In this document: positions 45,902-54,630 of the stretch, piece by piece
Layout: every line of letters begins with the position of its first letter
Numbering within the stretch: the stretch's first letter is position 1
NCBI RefSeq assembly: GCF_903819435.1
Contig: NZ_CAIJDP010000089.1
Location: 1 to 64,000, forward strand
Origin: Flavobacterium salmonis
GTDB lineage: Bacteria > Bacteroidota > Bacteroidia > Flavobacteriales > Flavobacteriaceae
DNA length: 64,000 nucleotides
Reading direction: 5' to 3'
Translations under genes and position numbers: made by a program
The notes under the pieces: model-generated
What the model was told of the DNA's origin: nothing
The model's database searches: none
Seen by the model: only the letters and a program-made list of their open reading frames with translations

Positions 45902-46540
45902 TTATAATTTATCCATTTTAGCCATTACAAAAAGTATTACAATAGGAATTGCCAGTAAAATAGTCATCAAACTATGATCTGTAATTAATGACGGCTCTCT
46001 TAACAGAGTAATCAAATAACCTCCTACTGCACCTCCAAAATGGGCTGTATGTCCAATATTGTCATTTTTGGCTTTCATTCCATAAATAGAATATAATAGA
46101 TACAAAATTCCAAAGACATAACCCGGAATGCCTATGAAAAAATATAAATAGATATCTTTGTCAGGGTGAAGCAAAATTGCAGAATACAAAATTCCCGTAA
46201 CAGCTCCTGAAGCACCTACAGCACGATAACTATAGTCATTTTTATGAAATACCATTGTGAGTAAACTTCCGAAAATCAAACTCCCAAAATAAACTAAAAT
46301 GAATGAAAAGTTTCCTAGATAGTCAATAACAGTTGGCGCAAAGAAATAGAGTGTAAGCATATTAAATATCAAATGCATCATATCAACATGCAAAAAGCCC
46401 GATGAAACCATCCTTACTTGTTCTCCCGAACGAATGCTTCCAACATGAAATTCGTATTTTCTAAAAAACATAAGATCGCTAAAACCTTTATAACTAATCA
46501 AAACATTGGCAATGATAATTCCTATCAAAATGAGATTCAT
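45902..46540 (-). CDS. rhomboid-family intramembrane serine protease
   Basis: 212 aa from MNLILIGIII at 46540; the longer frame to 46594 adds 18 polar residues before the first membrane helix. Six or so membrane segments. The catalytic Ser is in GASGAVTG and the His in GHTAHFGGAVGGYL, with the loop-1 region RSGEQVRMVSSGFLHVDMMHLIFNM containing the conserved HxxxHLxxN pattern. Cleaves membrane-protein substrates within the inner membrane; the physiological substrate is unknown. Confidence 0.88.
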   Translation of the reverse strand: MNLILIGIIIANVLISYKGFSDLMFFRKYEFHVGSIRSGEQVRMVSSGFLHVDMMHLIFNMLTLYFFAPTVIDYLGNFSFILVYFGSLIFGSLLTMVFHKNDYSYRAVGASGAVTGILYSAILLHPDKDIYLYFFIGIPGYVFGILYLLYSIYGMKAKNDNIGHTAHFGGAVGGYLITLLREPSLITDHSLMTILLAIPIVILFVMAKMDKL

Positions 46541-46630
46541 AAACTTTATTTTATTTGAATTGTAAATATAGTTAATCTTACAGACAACTTTCAAACTGTG
46601 TAAAATATATGGCGCTATTCATTTTTACTT

Positions 46631-46638
46631 TATCTTTG
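46631..46638 (+). promoter_or_regulatory. -7 box of the lipid A acyltransferase gene
   Basis: TATCTTTG, a perfect TAnnTTTG match 17 bp before the ATG. Confidence 0.6.
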
Positions 46639-46655
46639 CCAAAAAAAAAAATTAG

Positions 46656-47543
46656 ATGCAGTTTTTCGTTTATATCCTGGCCTATCCATTACTTTGGCTT
46701 ATTTCAATACTTCCTTTTAGAATATTTTATTGGTTTTCAGATTGCGTTTATTTACTCGTATATTATATTATTGGATACCGCAAAAAAGTTGTCAGTGCGA
46801 ATCTGGCACTCGCTTTACCTTATTTAAGTGATGCTGAACGAAAAAAAATACAAAAGAAATTTTATCAGCATATGTGCGATATGTTTTTAGAAATGATCAA
46901 AACGATGAGTATTTCTGCTGAAGAAATGGAAAAAAGATTTCATGTAACCAACTTGGATTTGATATTGGATTATGCAAAAAAAGGGAAAAGTGTAATTCTT
47001 GTAGCCTCACATTATGCAAGCTATGAATGGCTTTTGACCATTAATCCAAAAATTGGCTTTCAGGGTGTAGCTGTTTATAAAAAACTTGCTAATCCGTATT
47101 TTGATAAATTGATTCGAAAAATTCGTTCAAAGTACAATACTGAATTAATCGAAACCAAAAAAGCAATTCCACTGATGGCGCAAAACCAGCGTGAAGGAAT
47201 ATTAAGTTTATATGGATTAGCAAGCGATCAATCGCCAAAATTAGACCGCATTTTTCATTCCAGTAAATTTATGGGAATTGAAGTTCCCGTGCATACCGGT
47301 GCTGAAATGCTGGCAAAAAAATACAATTTAAGTGTAGTTTTTGTAAAAGTCGAAAAAGTCAAAAGGGGATATTATGAAGCTACTTTTGTTTCACTTGCCG
47401 ACAATCCTAAAGATTTTGGAGATTTTAAAATTACAGAATTATATTTAAAAGAAGTCGAAAAACAAATTCTTGAAAAACCGGAATATTATTTATGGACTCA
47501 TAAAAGATGGAAACACAAAAATAAAAAAAGCTCAAAAGTATAA
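46656..47543 (+). CDS. LpxL/HtrB-type lipid A acyltransferase
   Basis: 295 aa with an N-terminal membrane anchor (about 5-45). The acyltransferase HX4E motif is HYASYE, about residue 118 (VASHYASYEW), followed by SDQSPK and FMGIEVPVHTGAEMLAKK, the pattern of lysophospholipid/lipid A acyltransferases. It should add secondary acyl chains to lipid A at the inner membrane. Start chosen 17 bp after TATCTTTG. A bidirectional terminator overlaps its stop codon. Confidence 0.88.
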   Translation: MQFFVYILAYPLLWLISILPFRIFYWFSDCVYLLVYYIIGYRKKVVSANLALALPYLSDAERKKIQKKFYQHMCDMFLEMIKTMSISAEEMEKRFHVTNLDLILDYAKKGKSVILVASHYASYEWLLTINPKIGFQGVAVYKKLANPYFDKLIRKIRSKYNTELIETKKAIPLMAQNQREGILSLYGLASDQSPKLDRIFHSSKFMGIEVPVHTGAEMLAKKYNLSVVFVKVEKVKRGYYEATFVSLADNPKDFGDFKITELYLKEVEKQILEKPEYYLWTHKRWKHKNKKSSKV

Positions 47544-47559
47544 TAACTTTTGAGCTTTT
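47526..47559. terminator. bidirectional terminator
   Basis: AAAAGCTCAAAAGT/ACTTTTGAGCTTTT with flanking A and T runs on both sides, between convergent genes. It includes the stop codon of the acyltransferase gene. Confidence 0.9.
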
Positions 47560-47579
47560 TTGTGAAACCAAATTTTACT

Positions 47580-48434
47580 TTATTCTTTTATTATATAAAT
47601 TCCGTCTTCCTTAATTTCAATTAGTTTGTCTTTATACAAAGCTCCAATTGCTTTCTTGAAGGTCTTTTTACTCATCTTTAATACTGTTTTAATATCTTCT
47701 GGATGAGAGTTATCATTTAAACGTAAAAAACCTCGATTCGCTCTTAATTCATCTAAAATTTTCTCTGCATTAGGCTCAATACTTTGATATCCCTGAATTT
47801 GTAAAGCTACATCTATTTTATTATCAGGACGAATGTTTTTAATATAACCTCTCATCCTGTCTCCGGTTCTTATCGCATCATCATATACTTCATCTTTATA
47901 AAGCAATCCTTTATGCTGTTCGTTGATAATAACGTTGATTCCTAATTCGGTAATATGTGAAACGATCAAATCAACTTCTTCTCCTTTTTCAACTGTAAGG
48001 TGATCGTTATTCAAAAACTGGTTTAGTTTACTGGAAGCCACCAAACGCTTAGTCTTTTCATCCATATAAAGATATACGAGATAACGTTTTCCTTTTTCCA
48101 TAGGACGCGCCTGTTCTTTAAACGGAACAAGGATATCTTTTTCCATTCCCCAATCCATAAAAGCTCCCACCTGATTGATATAATTCACTCTTAATAGCGC
48201 AAATTCATTCAATAATATATAAGGCTCAAGTGTTGTTGCAACAGGGCGCTGTTCGTGATCTAAATAAACAAAAACAATAAGTTCTTCGCCTATTTCAAAT
48301 TCATTAGGAACGTATTTATTTGGTAATAATATATCATGAATTCCTTCCGGGTCTTTTTCAGGATTTCCTAAAAACAAACCAACTTTGGTGTCACGTAATA
48401 TGCTAAGTGCATTGTATTTTCCTATTTCAATCAT
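47580..48434 (-). CDS. S1-like RNA-binding protein, CvfB/YitL family
   Basis: 284 aa with tandem S1-type OB folds (KVGLFLGNPE...; LLRVNYINQVGAFMDWGMEKDILVPFKEQ; VDLIVSHITELGINVIINEQHKGLLY; MRGYIKNIRPDNKIDVALQ) and a C-terminal winged helix (LKMSKKTFKKAIGALYKDKLIEI), the CvfB layout. A cytoplasmic RNA-binding protein; in firmicutes it affects virulence gene expression, but no role is established here. A consensus -7 box TACCTTTG (minus, 48469-48476) lies upstream. Confidence 0.88.
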   Translation of the reverse strand: MIEIGKYNALSILRDTKVGLFLGNPEKDPEGIHDILLPNKYVPNEFEIGEELIVFVYLDHEQRPVATTLEPYILLNEFALLRVNYINQVGAFMDWGMEKDILVPFKEQARPMEKGKRYLVYLYMDEKTKRLVASSKLNQFLNNDHLTVEKGEEVDLIVSHITELGINVIINEQHKGLLYKDEVYDDAIRTGDRMRGYIKNIRPDNKIDVALQIQGYQSIEPNAEKILDELRANRGFLRLNDNSHPEDIKTVLKMSKKTFKKAIGALYKDKLIEIKEDGIYIIKE

Positions 48435-48468
48435 ATTTTAAGTGCTAAGCTGCAAAGTTTCTAAGCGG

Positions 48469-48476
48469 CAAAGGTA
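48469..48476 (-). promoter_or_regulatory. -7 box of the CvfB-like gene
   Basis: TACCTTTG on the minus strand, 35 bp before the start codon; fits TAnnTTTG. Confidence 0.55.
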
Positions 48477-48516
48477 CGAAGTTTGAAAGTGTTTAATCAA
48501 AAACTCGAAATTTTAT

Positions 48517-50178
48517 TTAAACCAATTCTTTAAAAAACTGTTTTAAAACAACATCATTTTCAGTAGTTGGAGTAAATATTTCTAAAATACCCGGTGCATC
48601 ATTTATTTCATAAAATGATGTTATGCTTTTTTCTAATGAATCCAAATCTGTTGCAGTAAAATAATTGAGTTGATACATTTTAGCTAAATGTTCTGCTGTT
48701 AAATGATGCGAAGTTTCAAAAAAAGTATTAAAAACGGGTTTTTCCTCATGTCCTGGTAAAATCCTAAAAATACCCCCTCCTCCATTATTAATTAAGATAA
48801 TTTTGAAATTTTTAGGAATATAAGAATTCCACAAAGCATTGCTGTCATATAAAAAGCCAATATCACCGGTAATAAAAACGGTTGGTTTTAGAGTTCCTAC
48901 AGAAGCGCCTATTGCTGTTGATGTGCTTCCATCGATTCCACTTGTACCTCTGTTGCAAAAAACTTCAATTGACTGTTCGATATCAATCAATTGTGCATAT
49001 CGAATAGCTGAACTGTTGCTTACTTGTAACTGGCTATTTTTAGGTAAAGATCCTATTACTTTTTCAAATACTTTAAAATCAGAAAATGGTATTTTTTCTA
49101 AATATTTTTCCTTTTTAATTTTTCGCAACTCATAAACCTGATTAATTTGTTGAAAATAGTCGCTCTTTACAAAAACTGTTTTAGATAATAAAGCATTGAA
49201 AAAATCATTTGGCTGCATCACAAAATGTTTTGTTAAAGCATTGAATGTATTGTAAGCACGTAAAGTATCAATATGCCAATGATGTAATGGTTTGTACTTT
49301 CTCAAAAAACCTTTAATACGTTTCGACACGACCATTCCTCCAAAAGTTATTAAAATTTCTGGTTCAAACTCTTTAAAATCAATATCATCAAAAGGGGTAA
49401 TTAAAGTATCAATACTATTAATAAAACCTGGATGATGTAAATTAGAAGTCGTTTCTGTGAGAACCACAATTGATGGGTCATTCGCCAGATTTTCTACTGT
49501 TTTTTTGTCGATTGAATTTGCTTCGTTTACACCAACCAAAACTAGCTTGCGCTTAGCTGAATTCCAAATTGAAACAAAATCTTCTATATTTTCAATGATT
49601 TTAGTTTTCGGAGTTTCTTCGGAATGAGTTATTTTTGGTTGAACTGAAAGACTCTCTACAGTTTCATACAAAGGCTCTTCAAAAGGAGCATTAATATGAG
49701 CAGGTCCCTTTTGAAGAATCGCTGTTTCTATGGCTTTATTTATTTTTAAATCATTTTCTTCAGAAGCATTTTCTGTTAAATTGGCATTGAAAACCGAATG
49801 ATTTTGAAAAACATTTTGCTGACGAATGGTTTGTCCATCACCAATATCTACTTTGTTTTGCGGACGATCTGCAGAAATAATAATTAACGGAATCTGACTG
49901 TAATATGCTTCTGCAATAGCCGGATAATAGTTCAATAGCGCTGATCCTGATGTACAAACGATTGCCGTTGGTTTTTTTGTTTGCTGGGCAATTCCCAAAG
50001 CAAAAAATGCAGCACAACGCTCATCTGCGATACTATAGCATTTAAAATTAGAATTTTGGGCGAAACCAATTGTTAAAGGAGCATTTCTGGATCCTGGTGA
50101 AATTATAATATTATGAATTCCTTTTACTGAACAAATTTCGATAATGCTTTGTGCAAGCGGTATTTTAGGGTAAATCAT
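48517..50178 (-). CDS. menD: MenD, 2-succinyl-5-enolpyruvyl-6-hydroxy-3-cyclohexene-1-carboxylate synthase
   Basis: 553 aa, full length for MenD. ThDP-enzyme features: IISPGSRNAPLTIGF at the N terminus, IVCTSGSALLNYYPAIAEAYYSQIPLIIISADRP, and the ThDP-binding stretch VFITGDIGFLYDSNALWN...IILINNGGGGIF in the C-terminal third. It joins 2-oxoglutarate-derived succinic semialdehyde to isochorismate in menaquinone synthesis, the respiratory quinone of flavobacteria. -7 box TAACTTTG (minus, 50233-50240). No other men genes are in view. Confidence 0.95.
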   Translation of the reverse strand: MIYPKIPLAQSIIEICSVKGIHNIIISPGSRNAPLTIGFAQNSNFKCYSIADERCAAFFALGIAQQTKKPTAIVCTSGSALLNYYPAIAEAYYSQIPLIIISADRPQNKVDIGDGQTIRQQNVFQNHSVFNANLTENASEENDLKINKAIETAILQKGPAHINAPFEEPLYETVESLSVQPKITHSEETPKTKIIENIEDFVSIWNSAKRKLVLVGVNEANSIDKKTVENLANDPSIVVLTETTSNLHHPGFINSIDTLITPFDDIDFKEFEPEILITFGGMVVSKRIKGFLRKYKPLHHWHIDTLRAYNTFNALTKHFVMQPNDFFNALLSKTVFVKSDYFQQINQVYELRKIKKEKYLEKIPFSDFKVFEKVIGSLPKNSQLQVSNSSAIRYAQLIDIEQSIEVFCNRGTSGIDGSTSTAIGASVGTLKPTVFITGDIGFLYDSNALWNSYIPKNFKIILINNGGGGIFRILPGHEEKPVFNTFFETSHHLTAEHLAKMYQLNYFTATDLDSLEKSITSFYEINDAPGILEIFTPTTENDVVLKQFFKELV

Positions 50179-50232
50179 TCTAATGTCTATTATTTTAAAG
50201 AAATCAAAAGTTCAGAATTTCTTTTGGCTTTA

Positions 50233-50240
50233 CAAAGTTA
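50233..50240 (-). promoter_or_regulatory. -7 box of menD
   Basis: TAACTTTG on the minus strand, 55 bp before the start codon. Confidence 0.5.
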
Positions 50241-50305
50241 CAAACTTCACTCCTGATTTAGCTTATAAATATAAAAGATATTAAGCCGAGTTTAGAAAAA
50301 GACAA

Positions 50306-50313
50306 TATCTTTG
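50306..50313 (+). promoter_or_regulatory. -7 box of the GNAT gene
   Basis: TATCTTTG on the plus strand, about 40 bp before the ATG at 50355. Confidence 0.5.
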
Positions 50314-50354
50314 CAAAGCTCATTACTCCAACAAAAATATGTATTTGTATCCTT

Positions 50355-50852
50355 ATGAACTTAACACTGAGACCTGCAACATCAAACGATTTGGAAAAAA
50401 TCTTGGAAATCGTTAATCACTCTATTTTGTATACGACAGCAAATTATAGTTATGAAGTTCAAAATTTAGAAGTCCAGACAAAGTGGTTCGAAGACAAGAA
50501 AAACAAGAATCTGCCAGTAATTGTGGCTGATTTGGGTGGTGAAGTTGTTGGTTTTGGAAGTTACGGACAATTCAGAGAAAAAATTGGTTATCAATATACG
50601 GTAGAACACTCAGTATATGTTGTAGATAATAGTATTGGAAAAGGTATTGGGTCAAAATTATTAACCGAATTGATTCGATTGGCAAAAACGCAAGGTTATC
50701 ATGTTATGATTGGTGCTATTGATGCTGATAATGCAGGAAGTATTGCCTTCCATGAAAAATTTGGATTTATTACTGCAGGGACAATTCGTGAGGTAGGCTA
50801 TAAATTTGATCATTGGCTTGATTTGGTTTTTATGCAATTGATTTTAGAATAA
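50355..50852 (+). CDS. GNAT N-acetyltransferase, phosphinothricin/methionine sulfoximine acetyltransferase-like
   Basis: 165 aa. The N-terminal LRPATSNDLEKILEIVN, EHSVYVVDNSIGKGIGSKLLTELI (acetyl-CoA loop with GKGIGSKLL) and IDADNAGSIAFHEKFGFITAGTIREVGYKFDHWLD are characteristic of the PAT/MnaT subgroup. It would acetylate small amino-group substrates such as methionine sulfone or sulfoximine; the native substrate is unknown. Own promoter, upstream of dus. Confidence 0.88.
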   Translation: MNLTLRPATSNDLEKILEIVNHSILYTTANYSYEVQNLEVQTKWFEDKKNKNLPVIVADLGGEVVGFGSYGQFREKIGYQYTVEHSVYVVDNSIGKGIGSKLLTELIRLAKTQGYHVMIGAIDADNAGSIAFHEKFGFITAGTIREVGYKFDHWLDLVFMQLILE

Positions 50853-50898
50853 TTATTAAAGAAAAGAATAATATAAATTCATAACCGTTTACAAATAG

Positions 50899-50906
50899 TA
50901 TCTTTG
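50899..50906 (+). promoter_or_regulatory. -7 box of the dus gene
   Basis: TATCTTTG, 16 bp before the ATG at 50923. Confidence 0.55.
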
Positions 50907-50922
50907 CCGCATTTCAAATACT

Positions 50923-51870
50923 ATGGACTTTACATTACTCTCTTCGCCCTTACAAGGATTTACCGATTTTCGTTTTAGAAATGCTCAAAACAAACTTTTT
51001 GGAGGAATAGACACTTTTTACTCTCCCTATATTCGCTTAAACGGAAAATTGGTTATAAAATCATCTTACGAAAGAGATTTACTTCCTGAAAACAATTTAG
51101 ATTTAGAGGTAATTCCACAAGTAATTACAAACGATGCAGATGAATTTTTATTTGTTGCTAAATATGTTCGGGAATTAGGATACAAAGAATTAAACTGGAA
51201 TTTAGGCTGTCCCTATCCTATGGTTACCAAGTCCGGAATGGGTTCAGGTTTAATAAGTAATACTGAAAAAATCAATCATATTTTAGACAGAGCACATTCT
51301 GAAACCGATATTATTGTATCCATGAAAATGCGTCTTGGATATGATACTACTGAAGAAATTCTGGACGTTTTACCAATTTTAGACACTTATCCACTTAAAA
51401 ACATTGCTATTCACGCCCGTATTGGCAAGCAATTATACAAAGGCGGCGTTCATCTGGATGCGTTTCAGCAGTGTATTGACAATACGAAACATAAATTGTA
51501 TTACAATGGAGACATTACTTCGGTAGCTAAATTTCACGAAATGCAGCAGCGTTTCCCAACAATCGACCACTGGATGATTGGACGAGGCTTAATCTCGGAT
51601 CCATTTTTGCCTACAATGATAAAAAATAATACATCAGAATATCCTAAAAATAAAATAGAGTTATTCAGTGCATTTCACGATACCCTTTATGCAATTTATA
51701 GTGAATCGTTATCCGGACAAACCCATATTTTACTAAAGATGTATCATTTATGGGAATATTTCTCGGCAACTTTTTCAAATCCTCATAAAATATTAAAACA
51801 AATAAAAAAGGCAAAAAGCATTCGAAATTACGAAGCAGCAGTTGCATCCATTTTCAAAAACGAAAAATGA
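50923..51870 (+). CDS. tRNA-dihydrouridine synthase
   Basis: 315 aa FMN barrel. Dus motifs: SPLQGFTDFRFR at the N terminus, LNWNLGCPYPMVTKSGMGSGL with the catalytic Cys, VSMKMRLGY, IHARIGKQLYKG and WMIGRGLISDPFL. Reduces uridines in the tRNA D-loop. The subgroup looks closest to DusC-like proteins, but the target position cannot be read. A hairpin overlaps the stop codon. Confidence 0.92.
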   Translation: MDFTLLSSPLQGFTDFRFRNAQNKLFGGIDTFYSPYIRLNGKLVIKSSYERDLLPENNLDLEVIPQVITNDADEFLFVAKYVRELGYKELNWNLGCPYPMVTKSGMGSGLISNTEKINHILDRAHSETDIIVSMKMRLGYDTTEEILDVLPILDTYPLKNIAIHARIGKQLYKGGVHLDAFQQCIDNTKHKLYYNGDITSVAKFHEMQQRFPTIDHWMIGRGLISDPFLPTMIKNNTSEYPKNKIELFSAFHDTLYAIYSESLSGQTHILLKMYHLWEYFSATFSNPHKILKQIKKAKSIRNYEAAVASIFKNEK

Positions 51871-51898
51871 GATTTTTAGTAATCTAAAAATCTCATTT
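51865..51898. terminator. bidirectional terminator
   Basis: AAATGAGATTTTTAG/CTAAAAATCTCATTT with a 4-nt loop between the convergent dus and glutathione peroxidase genes; it overlaps the dus stop codon. Confidence 0.85.
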
Positions 51899-51917
51899 CG
51901 AATTATTTTTTAATACA

Positions 51918-52502
51918 TTATCCTTTAATCCAATTCACAATTTCTGAATCTGTAGGCAATGTTCGTGGCTTAATTACTTTAACCAATTCTCCTTTTTCAT
52001 TAATTAGATATTTCTGAAAATTCCATTCTACTTCTGAATCCTGTAAACCATTTTTAGATTTCTGTGTAAGAAATTTATAAATTTCACACATATCATCTCC
52101 TTTTACAGAAACTTTATCCATCATTGGAAAAGTTACACCATAATTTTGCTGACAAAAAGCACCAATTTCTTCATTTGTTCCAGGTTCCTGGGAGGCAAAA
52201 TTATTAGCCGGAAATCCAACAATTACGAAGCCTTTATCTTTGTATTGTTTGTAAATAGCTTCCAGATCTTTATATTGAGGAGTTAATCCGCATTTTGAAG
52301 CGGTGTTTACAATCATAATTTTTTTCCCTTTTAGAGAAGAAAAATCAAAAGTTTTACCCGATAAATCTTCTACTTTATACTGGTATATTGTTTCTTTGGT
52401 CATAACATTATCTGTTTTAGGCGATTTTGTTTTATTCGTTTGTGCCTGATTTTGGCAACTAAACAATACGACAGCCCATGTTATAAATAATAATTTTTTC
52501 AT
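51918..52502 (-). CDS. glutathione peroxidase-family thiol peroxidase, lipoprotein
   Basis: 194 aa with a lipoprotein signal (LFSC, Cys16). The GPx core has the peroxidatic Cys in NTASKCGLTPQY, FPANNFASQEPG with Gln, and VEWNFQKYLI with the Trp-Asn pair. It is a Cys, not selenocysteine, enzyme; such bacterial forms usually use thioredoxin. As a lipoprotein it probably detoxifies peroxides in the periplasm. Confidence 0.92.
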   Translation of the reverse strand: MKKLLFITWAVVLFSCQNQAQTNKTKSPKTDNVMTKETIYQYKVEDLSGKTFDFSSLKGKKIMIVNTASKCGLTPQYKDLEAIYKQYKDKGFVIVGFPANNFASQEPGTNEEIGAFCQQNYGVTFPMMDKVSVKGDDMCEIYKFLTQKSKNGLQDSEVEWNFQKYLINEKGELVKVIKPRTLPTDSEIVNWIKG

Positions 52503-52593
52503 CGTTTATATTTTTTATAAAATTAATTAAATTATAAATGAAACCAAGAATATACAATGCCTAATTTTGCTAAACAAAAGTTAAATAAATAGT

Positions 52594-52624
52594 GAAGCCT
52601 AACGTTAATCAGGCGTTAGGCTTC
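52594..52624. terminator. hairpin in the 680-bp gap before the ECF sigma gene
   Basis: GAAGCCTAACG/CGTTAGGCTTC, a perfect 11-bp stem with a 9-nt loop. No T run follows on either strand, so it may be an intergenic palindrome like that at 20873. The remainder of 52503-53206 is AT-rich with no gene seen. Confidence 0.5.
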
Positions 52625-53206
52625 TACCATACAAACAAATCAAACCCATGTCTTAATATTAACGAAAAACAGAACTTCTGCTCTGTCCACAATATTTTAT
52701 TTATAATTTACTAAATCAAATGTATTATGATTAATATGGTTGACGCTTCGGGAGCAAAAAGTTATTATAACTAAAACATTTTTTCAAAGACTTATAATAT
52801 TGTGGTATTTTAAATAATAAATCCTGATTGTTAAAAGTGTTTTTATATTATTATAAATTTTGAACTGGAAGACCGAAGTCATCAACCATTACATTTTAAA
52901 AGAAATTTATTTTATTTCATAAAAATGTAGAATTTATTTTCTCCCCCTTAAAACGTGATTTCGAAAAAACATTTCATTTTTGCTATTATAAATAAATATT
53001 AACTTTTATGTTATAATAGCATATACGTAAGATGATTATCTATGGTTTTAAAAAAGACTAAAAAAATCATTTTTTTTTCACAATCTCTTATTTCACTGAT
53101 GGTTGAAAGGATAAAAAAAATAGAAAATAAAGTAAAAAATAAATTATCTTTATCTTTAGATACAAAAAAAGTAAATTAAATTTTGTTAAAACTTAAATCT
53201 AAATTT

Positions 53207-53737
53207 ATGAGTCAGGAAGAATTATTAGTTTTAATCTACAAGAAAGATGAAAGGGCTTTTACCCACTTGTATGATATGTATTCCAAAAGTTTGTTTTCGG
53301 TTATCAATGTTTTAATAAAAAACAGAGAGGAAGCTGAAGATGTTTTACAGGAAGTTTTTGTAAAAATCTGGAAAAATATTGATTCATATAATGAAGGCAA
53401 AGGACGTTTTTATACCTGGATACTTAATATTGCCCGAAATACTTCTATTGATAAATTGCGATCTAAGAATTTTAATAACAGTCAAAAAAACCTTTCCTCA
53501 GATAATTTCGTACATCTGTTAGACGACAGTAATAAACTGACTAACAAAATTGACACTATTGGAATTCAGGAATTTGTAAAAAAATTAAAGCCAAAATGTA
53601 TCGAGATTATCGATTTGTTATTCTTTAAGGGATATACCCAGCAAGAAGCTTCAGATGAACTCGCAATGCCTTTGGGAACTATCAAAACACAAAACAGAAA
53701 CTGTATTAACGATTTACGTAATTATTTAAAAATATAA
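53207..53737 (+). CDS. ECF-family RNA polymerase sigma factor
   Basis: 176 aa from ATG at 53207; a TTG start 24 bp earlier is possible but adds a non-family lead. Region 2 (FTHLYDMYSKSLFSVINVLI, EDVLQEVFVKIWKNIDSY, RFYTWILNIARNTSIDKLR) and region 4 (CIEIIDLLFFKGYTQQEASDELAMPLGTIKTQNR) are complete. It is coupled to the anti-sigma gene by a TAATG stop/start overlap. The regulon is unknown; no iron-transport fec-type receptor lies nearby. Confidence 0.93.
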   Translation: MSQEELLVLIYKKDERAFTHLYDMYSKSLFSVINVLIKNREEAEDVLQEVFVKIWKNIDSYNEGKGRFYTWILNIARNTSIDKLRSKNFNNSQKNLSSDNFVHLLDDSNKLTNKIDTIGIQEFVKKLKPKCIEIIDLLFFKGYTQQEASDELAMPLGTIKTQNRNCINDLRNYLKI

Positions 53738-54525
53738 TGGAAGCAAAAGAGTATATAGAATCAGGAATTTTAGAACTATATGTTTATGGTTTAGTAACCG
53801 AATCTGAAAACCTGGAAGTAGCCGAAATGGCAAAAAACAATCCCGAAATTGAACAGGAGATTCTTTCGATAGAAAAAGCTATCTTGGCATTATCATCGAG
53901 TTTTTCTCCCTTTCATTCGGTTGCAAATTTTGAGAATATAAAAGCCCGTTTAGAACTGAAACACGGCAAAATTGTCGATTTCAAACCCGCATCAAACAGA
54001 ACTCAGTACATAGGCTGGGCTGCTGCAGTATTATTGCTATTGGGATTAGGTTATCAAACTTTAGAACTAACCAAAACAAAAGGTGCTATTACTACCATTG
54101 GAAATGAAAAAAACAAAATTGAAAGAGAATTTGCTTACTTAGACCAGGAAAATAAGAAAACAGAAAAAAGCTTAACGATTGTCAGGGACATTAAAAATAC
54201 CAATGTTACGCTTGGAGGCCAGGCTGTTTCTCCAACATCATTTGCAAAAGTGTATTGGAACAAAGAAACCAAAACAACCTACATTGATGCCGCCGGTCTT
54301 CCAAAACCTCCCAAAGGAAAAGTGTATCAGGTCTGGGCACTTAAATTAAGTCCTACTTTAACCCCAACAAGTATTGGTTTGTTAAGTAATTTTGAGAGTA
54401 ATTCTCAAAAGATATTTGCAGTAAATCAAACTGTTTATGCAGAAGCATTTGGTATTACTCTGGAGCCTGAAGGAGGAAGCTTATCGCCTACTATGGAACA
54501 ATTATATACTTTAGGAAAAGTCTAA
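53737..54525 (+). CDS. anti-sigma factor, RskA-like
   Basis: 262 aa. A cytoplasmic anti-sigma part (about 1-85: ESGILELYVYGLVTESENLEV), one membrane helix (YIGWAAAVLLLLGLGYQ, about 90-107), a coiled-coil stretch, and a periplasmic RskA-type domain (AKVYWNKETKTTYIDAAGLPKPPKGKVYQVWAL; FGITLEPEGGSLSPT). It overlaps the sigma gene by one base and should hold it at the membrane. The IS1182-type element begins 21 bp after its stop codon, so its native terminator is probably displaced. Confidence 0.88.
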   Translation: MEAKEYIESGILELYVYGLVTESENLEVAEMAKNNPEIEQEILSIEKAILALSSSFSPFHSVANFENIKARLELKHGKIVDFKPASNRTQYIGWAAAVLLLLGLGYQTLELTKTKGAITTIGNEKNKIEREFAYLDQENKKTEKSLTIVRDIKNTNVTLGGQAVSPTSFAKVYWNKETKTTYIDAAGLPKPPKGKVYQVWALKLSPTLTPTSIGLLSNFESNSQKIFAVNQTVYAEAFGITLEPEGGSLSPTMEQLYTLGKV

Positions 54526-54548
54526 AAAAATAAATTTCAACTTATGGA

Positions 54549-54581
54549 GGCTGTCCGAAAAGTAAGGACAGCCTTTTTTTT
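54549..54581 (+). terminator. terminator inside the IS left end
   Basis: GGCTGTCC (54549-54556) pairs with GGACAGCC (54566-54573), followed by T8. It can end the sigma/anti-sigma transcript and shields the transposase from outside transcription. Confidence 0.8.
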
Positions 54582-54630
54582 GCTGTTTTTAATCTAAAAT
54601 AGTATCTTAGAGTTGTACAAAAAACGAGCA